Assembly: GCA_013204195.1 (NCBI GenBank)
Contig: JABMOJ010000143.1
Span: 1-6,179 of the forward strand
From: SAR86 cluster bacterium
GTDB lineage: Bacteria; Pseudomonadota; Gammaproteobacteria; Pseudomonadales; Azotimanducaceae
Length of the DNA: 6,179 nucleotides
Direction of reading: 5' to 3'
Shown here: positions 1 through 4,746 of the stretch, one piece after another
How the letters are laid out: every line of letters begins with the position of its first letter
Numbering within the stretch: the first letter of the stretch is position 1
The notes under the pieces: generated by a model
The model's database searches: none
What the model saw: the letters and a program-made list of their open reading frames with translations, nothing else
What the model was told of the DNA's origin: nothing
Translations under genes and position numbers: made by a program

Positions 1-154
1 ACTCTCACTGATGCCCCCAACTGCTTCTCGCTTTGCTCACTGACAGCCGCAGAAGACGCGTAAAAATCACCAGCTTAGCCGGAACTTCAAGCCGGCAGAC
101 TGCAACAGATCAATGAACAACACGGGGAACCGCTAACATTGGCAAAAAATAGCC

Positions 155-190
155 AAAGGTTTAGGCCGACATGCCGAAACCTAAACCTTT
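155..190. repeat. Perfect 11-bp inverted repeat upstream of the sigma factor
   Basis: The left arm AAAGGTTTAGG (155-165) and the right arm CCTAAACCTTT (180-190) are exact reverse complements around a 14-nt loop. No T run follows on the plus strand. On the minus strand a run of six T (bases 144-149) lies 5 nt past the stem, so it could be a weak minus-strand terminator. No minus-strand gene ends here, however. It sits about 80 bp before the start of the sigma gene, so an operator or a leader structure is equally possible. The rest of 1-272 shows no convincing gene. Confidence 0.6.
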
Positions 191-196
191 AACCCA

Positions 197-226
197 TTGT
201 TGTTCAACGTCAGCCCTGACTAAATA
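197..226 (+). promoter_or_regulatory. Possible sigma-70-like promoter for the ECF sigma gene
   Basis: TTGTTG (197-202) and TAAATA (221-226) are separated by 18 bp, about 45 bp before the TTG start of the sigma gene. Both hexamers are only partial matches, so this is a suggestion. It lies just downstream of the 11-bp inverted repeat at 155-190, which could act on it. Confidence 0.22.
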
Positions 227-272
227 AGCACCACCTCAATCAGTCAGTTTTTAGTGTTCAAAGGTCAATTTT

Positions 273-929
273 TTGCTTCCTACTATCATCAATCTCGCAG
301 TCGATCCTGTCACTCGAGCGCAACCAGCATTTTCTAGCGTGATCAACACCGCGATTTCACCTTTGGCTCTCGTCACTCACATCAAACGTGGCGACCGCCC
401 CATGGAAGCCGTGTTTTTTCAGCGCTACTATACTGGCGTGAAACGCCACTTGGCGCGCTACATCTTTGATCCCAGCCACGCCGAAGATATCGCTCACGAC
501 GCACTGCTGACGGTGTTACTGCGACTGCGCAGCAAAGGTATCGAGCAACCCCAATTTCTCGATCGATTCGTGTATCAAACCGCTAAGTTTTCCTACTTTA
601 GTTGGCTGCGACGGCCAGGAAACCAGCCCGCTTTATTTGAGCCTCTAGAAGAACATCCAGATTCCATGGATACCGAGCAGCACTTCCTCGGCGCAGAACA
701 GCGACGCTTGCTTCACGAGCAAATCGACACATTGCGAATCAAGCGCGACCGAGAAATATTGCGCCGGGCCTATATCCACAATGAAACTAAACCGGCCATG
801 TGTGCAGCATTGGTCCTGACCACATCTCATTTCGATCGAATCATCTTTCGCGCGCGGGAGCGCCTGAAACAAAAGTTAAAATTGCAGGACCCAGATATCC
901 TCGCCGCCCTGCAAAGTAACGTGTTCTAA
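273..929 (+). CDS. ECF-type (sigma-70 family) RNA polymerase sigma factor
   Basis: This is an alternative sigma factor that would direct RNA polymerase to its own set of promoters. Region 2 spans about residues 44-114, starting MEAVFFQRYY. It carries the HAEDIAHDALL segment (69-79), equivalent to the DAEDLVQETF core-binding helix, and an aromatic-rich 2.3/2.4 stretch (FVYQTAKFSYFSWLRR, 99-114). A short linker leads to region 4 (about 146-203), with RDREILRRAYI and the helix-turn-helix end FDRIIFRARERLKQKL. At 218 residues it is slightly long for an ECF, because of about 43 Ser/Thr-rich residues before region 2. The TTG start at 273 is preceded by AAAGGT (260-265) at workable spacing. ATG at 402 would remove the extension but has no good ribosome site. 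The next gene is an unrelated oxidoreductase, and no membrane anti-sigma gene follows. Family assignment is confident; the regulon is unknown. Confidence 0.85.
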   Translation: MLPTIINLAVDPVTRAQPAFSSVINTAISPLALVTHIKRGDRPMEAVFFQRYYTGVKRHLARYIFDPSHAEDIAHDALLTVLLRLRSKGIEQPQFLDRFVYQTAKFSYFSWLRRPGNQPALFEPLEEHPDSMDTEQHFLGAEQRRLLHEQIDTLRIKRDREILRRAYIHNETKPAMCAALVLTTSHFDRIIFRARERLKQKLKLQDPDILAALQSNVF

Positions 930-1013
930 CCCAAAGCACGCCGAACCTATGCTTTACCAGCGCTATTGAGGAGCCACAGATCGCTCGTGACGCCCCTAAA
1001 TCGAGCTTATTCA

Positions 1014-1051
1014 GCGCCATTGGCGCATCAGGAAAACCAGCGTAGTATAGT
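1014..1051 (+). promoter_or_regulatory. Promoter with overlapping 13-bp palindrome before the LLM oxidoreductase
   Basis: TTGGCG (1020-1025) and TAGTAT (1043-1048) are 17 bp apart, a good sigma-70-type arrangement about 30 bp upstream of the ATG at 1078. An overlapping TATAGT at 1046-1051 is an alternative -10. The -35 hexamer lies inside the perfect palindrome GCGCCA-T-TGGCGC (1014-1026). A regulator bound there would be expected to block or tune the promoter. The ribosome site GAAGGAT (1064-1070) follows. No regulator gene is adjacent, so the operator idea is inference. Confidence 0.45.
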
Positions 1052-1077
1052 CGCCAACCTGTCGAAGGATCATCAAA

Positions 1078-1917
1078 ATGGCAAATTTTGGCGTACAAAT
1101 TTTTCCCACAGACCAAACACTCCAACCCATTGAGCTTGCCCGTGCGGTGGAAGAGCGCGGATTAGATTCTCTGTTTTTCCCGGAGCACACGCATATACCG
1201 GTGGCACGCACCACACCCTTTCCAGGCGGAATACCCTTACCTGAATGGTACTGGCGCACCCATGATCCTTTTACCGCACTGGCCGCGGCGGCGGCAGTGA
1301 CAACCCGAATCAAACTGGGCACTGGCATTTGCCTTGTGATCGAACGGGACCCTATTATTTTAGCCAAAGAATGTGCGTCTCTCGACGTCATATCCGGTGG
1401 TCGGTTTGTCCTCGGCATCGGCGCCGGCTGGAACGTCGAAGAAATGGCGAACCACGGCGCTAGTTACCAGCATCGCTGGAAAATTGTTCGCGAGAAAATT
1501 CTGGCGATGAAAGCTATCTGGACCCAGGACGAAGCGGAATATCACGGTGATTTTGTTGACTTCGATCCTATATGGTCCTGGCCGAAACCCCTTCAAGTCG
1601 GTGGTCCGCCAGTGTGGATGGGCGCCAACTCAAAATGGGTGTTCGATCGGGTCGCTGAATATTGTGACGGCTGGATGCCCATTGGCGACGCCGGTCATGG
1701 TGGTATGGAAAACCTACAGGCCGCCTGCGATAAACGCGACAGACCCGTTGAGTCAGTCACCCTTGCCTTATTTGGCGCACCCGCCGACCCGGAACAGTTG
1801 GCGGACAGAATCAACCAGGGATTTACAGAATTGATCATTGGCCTCCCCCAGGGCACGCCGGCTGAGGTGCTCACTCGCTTGGACGAACTCGCGAAACTGG
1901 TAGAACAATTTCGCTAG
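1078..1917 (+). CDS. LLM-class (luciferase-like) F420- or flavin-dependent oxidoreductase
   Basis: This is a TIM-barrel oxidoreductase of the bacterial luciferase-like superfamily, closest in pattern to the proteins annotated as F420-dependent LLM oxidoreductases (TIGR03619-like). Visible landmarks are the N-terminal GVQIFPTD strand, FFPEHTHIP (33-41), the helix and strand around DPFTALAAAAAVTTRIKLGTG (63-83), and the signature LDVISGGRFVLGIGAGWN (102-119). Later come GPPVWMGANS and a DGWMP segment near the C-terminal side of the barrel. At 279 residues it is full length. The ATG has an excellent ribosome site (AAGGA, 8-nt spacer). The substrate cannot be read from sequence. Many proteobacterial members are labelled F420-dependent by homology only, so FMN is a real alternative. 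It is probably its own transcription unit: it lies 148 bp after the sigma gene and has a separate promoter. Confidence 0.88.
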   Translation: MANFGVQIFPTDQTLQPIELARAVEERGLDSLFFPEHTHIPVARTTPFPGGIPLPEWYWRTHDPFTALAAAAAVTTRIKLGTGICLVIERDPIILAKECASLDVISGGRFVLGIGAGWNVEEMANHGASYQHRWKIVREKILAMKAIWTQDEAEYHGDFVDFDPIWSWPKPLQVGGPPVWMGANSKWVFDRVAEYCDGWMPIGDAGHGGMENLQAACDKRDRPVESVTLALFGAPADPEQLADRINQGFTELIIGLPQGTPAEVLTRLDELAKLVEQFR

Positions 1918-2155
1918 GACAGACACAGAGGCCCATTCAAAAACAGTGACGTCGGCGCTCGGCACGGATGCTAGTAGTGACCGTACGAGACGTCGACCCA
2001 GAACTGACAGGGCGCACACTATAGCCCCACTGTCGCTCAGCGCGGTGACCGGCAATCGGTTCAGCACAAAACGAATTTATGCTTGGGCGCTCGCCACTAG
2101 GCAAATTATCCGACTTGTACTTGCGGCTATTGACTCGACTTCCATGTCGTCTCAC

Positions 2156-2293
2156 TCATGGCTCATCACTGGCATCATTAAGTACCTGCACTTCATGAAT
2201 TTCGACAGCAGCATTGGCAGTTGTCGATCCGAAAGAGAGGTAAAGTAGAGTCATTGATAGTAATCGATAACACTTAGACGCCTTCCATGGCAT
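2156..2293 (-). CDS. Putative 45-residue exported peptide or truncated gene start
   Basis: I do not recognise this product. Reading leftwards from ATG at 2293, the peptide has a classic Sec signal. There is a basic n-region (K4, K7, R10), a hydrophobic core LLSMTLLYLSFG (11-22), and the signal-peptidase I motif A26-N27-A28. After cleavage a 17-residue acidic tail, AVEIHEVQVLNDASDEP, would remain before TGA. The start has a strong ribosome site, GAGGA at 2301-2305 with a 7-nt spacer, which argues against chance. The same frame stays open for 72 more codons after the TGA (to 1937), but that part is Arg/Ser-rich and does not look like protein. It may therefore be a real micropeptide, or the surviving 5' end of a gene lost by rearrangement near 2156. 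A tandem repeat array lies 117-196 bp upstream. Confidence 0.38.
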   Translation of the reverse strand: MPWKASKCYRLLSMTLLYLSFGSTTANAAVEIHEVQVLNDASDEP

Positions 2294-2409
2294 GAGTATT
2301 TCCTCGTATTTTTTTGCTTTATTTGTGCTGCCTAGTACCGTCGTTAGTCCCCAAGGCATGCTCCTGCTGCAAGTTTTTATGTTCCTTTTTTATTTGTGTC
2401 TTCAACAAT

Positions 2410-2489
2410 CATCTGTGCAACTTTTCATCTGTGCAATCATTCATCTGTACAATTATTCATCTGTACAACTACTCATGCGTACAACCCTT
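2410..2489. repeat. Five tandem 16-bp repeats (CATCTGTRCAAYNNTT)
   Basis: Five head-to-tail units start at 2410, 2426, 2442, 2458 and 2474. Copies 1-2 read CATCTGTGCAA, copies 3-4 read CATCTGTACAA and copy 5 reads CATGCGTACAA. Each ends in a variable 5-nt pyrimidine/A segment. The period is exactly 16 with no indels. Copies 3 and 4 contain the palindrome TGTACA. The 16-bp period is not a multiple of three, so the repeat does not encode a peptide repeat. Copies 1-2 and 3-5 differ consistently at the R position, suggesting stepwise duplication. It lies in an AT-rich patch upstream of the minus-strand small peptide, where it could serve as a cluster of regulator sites. Confidence 0.85.
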
Positions 2490-2550
2490 GTTTAGCTGAA
2501 ACCCAAAGAAACAACAGGTATTACACCCCCCTATCAAGCGCTAAAAACAA

Positions 2551-2598
2551 GGGCCGCTACAAAACTGTCACATAAATGAATTGAACCGCCAGCGGCCC
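2551..2598 (-). terminator. Inverted repeat with T-rich flank, weak minus-strand terminator candidate
   Basis: GGGCCGCT (2551-2558) and AGCGGCCC (2591-2598) are perfect 8-bp complements. On the minus strand the stem is followed by TTGTTTTTAGC, which resembles a U tract. The 32-nt loop is long for an intrinsic terminator. The nearest upstream minus-strand gene ends about 490 bp away at 3092. It could end a long EamA transcript or protect the repeat region from readthrough. It could also be an operator-like or relic structure. Confidence 0.3.
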
Positions 2599-2776
2599 AA
2601 AAATCACACCACAGCAACTGGCCGAGCGAAGCTGAACCGAGAACACGAACTCACGAAATATAGAATACAAGTCGCGACTAAAGGTTGATCTGAGGCACTC
2701 AATGGGCACTTGATCACACCAAAGGTATGCCGACTCCGATGAACGGCTCGACGATAGACAGCCTGAAGACGGATGA

Positions 2777-2941
2777 TTTAAGCGGCATGCACGCTATTCG
2801 CTAAATATCAAACCAACCCAGATTGCAGTCCGTTTAGAGAATATTCGCAGCAGCATTGATGGCATCAGCAAAATTCGACCATTCTTGCGGACTATAATCG
2901 GTGTCTGGCAGGGGGCTATCATTGCGAGCTCGCCAACCTAG
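2777..2941 (+). other. Start-less 54-codon open frame, possible gene fragment
   Basis: A plus-strand frame runs from just after the TGA at 2774-2776 to TAG at 2939-2941. Unlike the other frames in this gap it reads like protein: IAVRLENIRSSIDGISKI, then a hydrophobic IRPFLRTIIGVWQGAII segment. It has no ATG, GTG or TTG start with a ribosome site in front. The pattern of an amphipathic helix followed by a hydrophobic segment is seen in small membrane-associated proteins, but I cannot name a family. It may be a decayed remnant or chance. Confidence 0.18.
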
Positions 2942-3042
2942 GTCCTACCTGACGCCGACTCAATCGCTTCAAGGCGATGCTTAGCCGATGTGCTCGAACA
3001 CCCACTCAACATGGATATTCGAGCGAGTCGCCGGCCATGACG

Positions 3043-3073
3043 AAAACTGGCAGGTGGGATGAGCGTCGCTGCC
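3043..3073 (-). terminator. Weak hairpin with T4 after the EamA gene
   Basis: On the minus strand, starting 18 nt after the EamA stop codon, GGCAG (3073-3069) and CTGCC (3053-3049) form a 5-bp stem with a 15-nt loop, followed by AGTTTT. The short stem and long loop make this a poor intrinsic terminator. It is listed because of its position right after the gene. Confidence 0.22.
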
Positions 3074-3091
3074 TTGAGCCATCAACTCGCT

Positions 3092-3991
3092 TCAGGCCAG
3101 CAGTATGCCTACAGCACCACCGACAATCAGTAACATGCCCAGTAACTCCAGCCCAGATGGGCGCTCTTTGAAGAGATACACCGCAATCAGCAAACTAATC
3201 AGAAACTCGATCTGCCCCAGCGTCTTTACATAGGCCGCCAATTCGAGCGTCATCGCGGTAAACCAACCGATCGACCCGGCAACCGCAGTCGCACCAACAA
3301 ACAGGCTAGGTCGCCACTTGACCCCGATGATCTTGAACTCTCGGGGCTGTCGCCAACCGACCCACACTAGCGTTATCACCGTTTGCAAAACGACCATATA
3401 CACCAGAGTAACGGCCGCGCTGAACATTGGGTCATCCAGATTCAAAGACAAACTCGCTCTGCGTAGGAGCAGGGATGTCAGCGCGAAGCTCAGGCCGGCG
3501 CCCAAACCATACACCGCTGACCGGTTCCACAGACTGTTTATCAGGCCGGTCTTTGCCAGGCTGATCATCACCAGCCCGCCCACACACACCAAGATTGCGA
3601 ACCAACCCCGCGGCGAGACCTCCTCGGCAAACCACCAGAAACCGATCAAGGCCGTCAACACAATCTCAGTTCGAACGAAGGTGCTACCCACGGCAAAATT
3701 TCGCAGGGTAAACAACTGAATCAGTAATACCGTTGCGATAATCTGCAACACACCTGCCAGCAGGCCACAGATCAGAAAATCCAGATTGAGTTGGGGTATT
3801 TGCCAATCACGCCGACTGAGTAGCCAGGCAAGATACAATAGTGCGAAGGGTAAGCCGAACAGATAACGAACTAGGGTCGCCGACACTGCCGAGATGTCTG
3901 CCACCAACATTTTTTGGCCCGCAGTGCGCACCGACTGCATCACGGCCGCGAGCAGGGTCCAAAGAACCCAAGGTTCAATTAACAACTCCAA
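3092..3991 (-). CDS. EamA/DMT-superfamily transporter
   Basis: This is an inner-membrane carrier of the drug/metabolite transporter superfamily, with ten predicted membrane helices in two EamA repeats. The first repeat starts WVLWTLLAAVMQSVRTAGQK, has SATLVRYLFGLPFALLYL, and closes with FVRTEIVLTALIGFWWFAEE and the glycine-rich helix AILVCVGGLVMIS. The second ends with LGQIEFLISLLIAVYLFKE and LLGMLLIVGGAVGILLA. The substrate is not readable. The start is uncertain. ATG at 4060 would add a Cys/Arg-rich extension whose codons are the terminator hairpin at 3990-4024, so I reject it. TTG at 3991 is used here as the outer limit (299 aa). The only good ribosome site, GGAG at 3986-3989, points to an ATT codon at 3979 (Ile-Glu-Pro-Trp), which would be a rare start. 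The gene lies downstream of the peroxiredoxin behind a structured leader that may control it by attenuation. Confidence 0.85.
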   Translation of the reverse strand: MELLIEPWVLWTLLAAVMQSVRTAGQKMLVADISAVSATLVRYLFGLPFALLYLAWLLSRRDWQIPQLNLDFLICGLLAGVLQIIATVLLIQLFTLRNFAVGSTFVRTEIVLTALIGFWWFAEEVSPRGWFAILVCVGGLVMISLAKTGLINSLWNRSAVYGLGAGLSFALTSLLLRRASLSLNLDDPMFSAAVTLVYMVVLQTVITLVWVGWRQPREFKIIGVKWRPSLFVGATAVAGSIGWFTAMTLELAAYVKTLGQIEFLISLLIAVYLFKERPSGLELLGMLLIVGGAVGILLA

Positions 3992-4024
3992 AAAAAATGC
4001 CCGCCTGCTATTGCAACCCGGGCA
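3990..4024 (-). terminator. Intrinsic terminator between the peroxiredoxin and EamA genes
   Basis: Read on the minus strand, TGCCCG (4024-4019) pairs with CGGGCA (4003-3998). An inner TGC/GCA pair closes an AATA loop, and an uninterrupted run of eight T follows (3997-3990). This is a textbook rho-independent terminator. It would end peroxiredoxin transcripts 113 nt after that gene's stop codon. The transporter ribosome site GGAG (3989-3986) begins immediately after the T run, so the same hairpin is perfectly placed as an attenuator in the transporter leader. Confidence 0.82.
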
Positions 4025-4129
4025 TTGTAGCTGTTGCCGGCAGGCGCCGGCTAATAACATTCACCCTATTAGGGTCATGCCTGACGAGCCTACCCTGAGC
4101 TCGACACGAGTCAGGGGTTGCCCGTTGCA
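4012..4129 (-). promoter_or_regulatory. Structured leader with antiterminator pairing, riboswitch-like, upstream of EamA
   Basis: In minus-strand RNA, UGCAAC-GGGCA (4129-4119) is complementary to the terminator's 5' side UGCCC-GG-GUUGCA (4024-4012). That gives 11 base pairs with a 2-nt bulge, and the pairing excludes the terminator. It would close a junction with three hairpins. The first is 4116-4093 (CCCUGA/UCAGGG plus CUCG/CGAG with one bulge). The second is 4075-4063 (ACCCU/AGGGU, AAU loop). The third is 4051-4036 (GCCGGC/GCCGGC, GCCU loop). I cannot match it to a known riboswitch class. The pairings are seen in the sequence; regulation by ligand is inference. A chance antiterminator next to an ordinary peroxiredoxin terminator remains possible. 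Confidence 0.42.
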
Positions 4130-4135
4130 CTCAGG

Positions 4136-4164
4136 CTTATAGCGCCTCGAGGATTTTCTCTGCA
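4136..4164 (-). promoter_or_regulatory. Possible promoter for the EamA leader inside the peroxiredoxin 3' end
   Basis: On the minus strand TATAAG (4141-4136) matches the -10 consensus at five of six positions but lacks the conserved last T. TGCAGA (4164-4159) lies 17 bp upstream as a weak -35 (three of six). The -10 overlaps the peroxiredoxin stop codon. Transcription would begin around 4129, exactly where the antiterminator strand begins. The alternative is that the leader is only transcribed by readthrough from the peroxiredoxin. Confidence 0.3.
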
Positions 4165-4616
4165 GAGCTAAGCTCAAAAGCCGGGCCGGTTTCGACATTC
4201 AACGTCGTAATGACGCCGTCTTCAACAATCATCGCGTAACGCTGTGATCGCTTGCCGAGACCAAAACCAGAACCATCCAGCACCAAGCCCATGGCTTCAG
4301 TGAAGTCACCATTACCGTCGCCGACCATCATGATCTCTTCAGCATTTTTATCTTTCGACCAAGCATCCATCACAAAAGCATCATTCACCGACACGCAGAC
4401 AATCGCATCGACACCCTTGGCTTTGATCTTGTCCGCATTAACCACGAAACCCGGCAAGTGCGCCGCGCTGCAGGTTGGCGTGAATGCCCCTGGCACCGCA
4501 AACAGCACGACTTTTTTACCGCCAAACAAGTCGGCCGTGGAAATGTCCTGAGGACCTTTCTCGCCCATCATCTTCATGGTAGCGCTTGGTACTTTATCGC
4601 CTACTTTTACTGTCAT
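4137..4616 (-). CDS. Peroxiredoxin, Prx5-type (redoxin family thiol peroxidase)
   Basis: This is a cytoplasmic thiol peroxidase that reduces hydrogen peroxide and organic hydroperoxides using a reactive cysteine, which is then re-reduced by a thiol donor such as thioredoxin, glutaredoxin or glutathione. At 159 residues it is full length for the Prx5 group. The active-site motif PGAFTPTCS (42-50) puts the peroxidatic cysteine at C49 with T46 two turns before it. R126 in the KRSQRYAMI segment is the expected catalytic arginine. Other family marks are HLPGF (53-57), VSVNDAFVMDAW (75-86) and the glycine-rich DGSGFGLG (114-121). The only other cysteine is C74 in a buried strand, so a 1-Cys mechanism is likely. 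No glutaredoxin domain is fused. The ATG has GGAG at 4623-4626 with a 6-nt spacer. The gap to the AEC gene upstream is 130 bp. It contains the small dyad TTCAA-ATCA-TTGAA (4638-4651), and I see no strong promoter. Confidence 0.93.
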   Translation of the reverse strand: MTVKVGDKVPSATMKMMGEKGPQDISTADLFGGKKVVLFAVPGAFTPTCSAAHLPGFVVNADKIKAKGVDAIVCVSVNDAFVMDAWSKDKNAEEIMMVGDGNGDFTEAMGLVLDGSGFGLGKRSQRYAMIVEDGVITTLNVETGPAFELSSAEKILEAL

Positions 4617-4746
4617 TGTCTACTCCGCGAGTCATTGTTCAAATCATTGAATTAGCCTGTGCAAGTCTCCCCTGAACGCCTATCAAGTTCAACCATACAA
4701 TTCGTCGGGATTAAATCGACAATGCTCGATAGCGACGGCCGCCAGA

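Larger units (their letters stand above)
1918..3091. other. Long gene-poor interval with AT-rich patch and repeats
   Basis: No convincing full-length gene lies in this 1.17-kb gap between the LLM oxidoreductase and the EamA transporter. Bases 1918-2155 hold only overlapping open frames with Arg/Ser-rich, non-protein-like translations. Bases 2294-2500 are clearly more AT-rich than the flanks and include the tandem repeat array. Bases 2500-3091 hold an inverted repeat and one short start-less open frame. The mix of fragments, compositional change and repeats suggests a site of past insertion and decay, but no insertion-sequence ends or target duplications were seen. Confidence 0.6.

Noticed and set aside
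1..63. Possible 3' end of a gene entering from the left (open to TAA at 61-63)
   Set aside because: Only 20 codons with no recognisable pattern. It cannot be distinguished from chance.
933..955. AAAGCA/TGCTTT hairpin after the sigma gene as a terminator
   Set aside because: Six AT-rich pairs with an 11-nt loop and no T tract, too weak to call.
1937..2248. Overlapping ORFs on both strands (72-100 codons)
   Set aside because: Translations are Arg/Ser/Thr-rich without domains or ribosome sites, typical of shadow frames.
2254..2267. FNR/Anr-like box TTGAT-AGTA-ATCGA
   Set aside because: One mismatch from the consensus, but it lies inside the small minus-strand frame and is not upstream of any gene. 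Probably chance.
2292..2495. Plus-strand hydrophobic ORF across the tandem repeats
   Set aside because: Its sequence comes from an AT-rich stretch and 16-bp non-triplet repeats. It has no ribosome site and no family pattern.
2985..3030. tRNA-like TTCGA segments
   Set aside because: The flanking bases do not form a T-arm or an acceptor stem, so it is not a tRNA.
2977..3171. 64-codon plus-strand ORF before and over the EamA 3' end
   Set aside because: It overlaps the end of a real gene on the other strand and has an unstructured translation and no ribosome site.
3992..4060. N-terminal extension of the EamA protein from ATG 4060, with a Cys-x-x-Cys-like CPGC motif
   Set aside because: The codons are exactly the GCCGGC hairpin and the terminator stem. 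The residues are Cys/Arg/Gln-rich and unlike an EamA N-terminus, so the ORF is open by chance.
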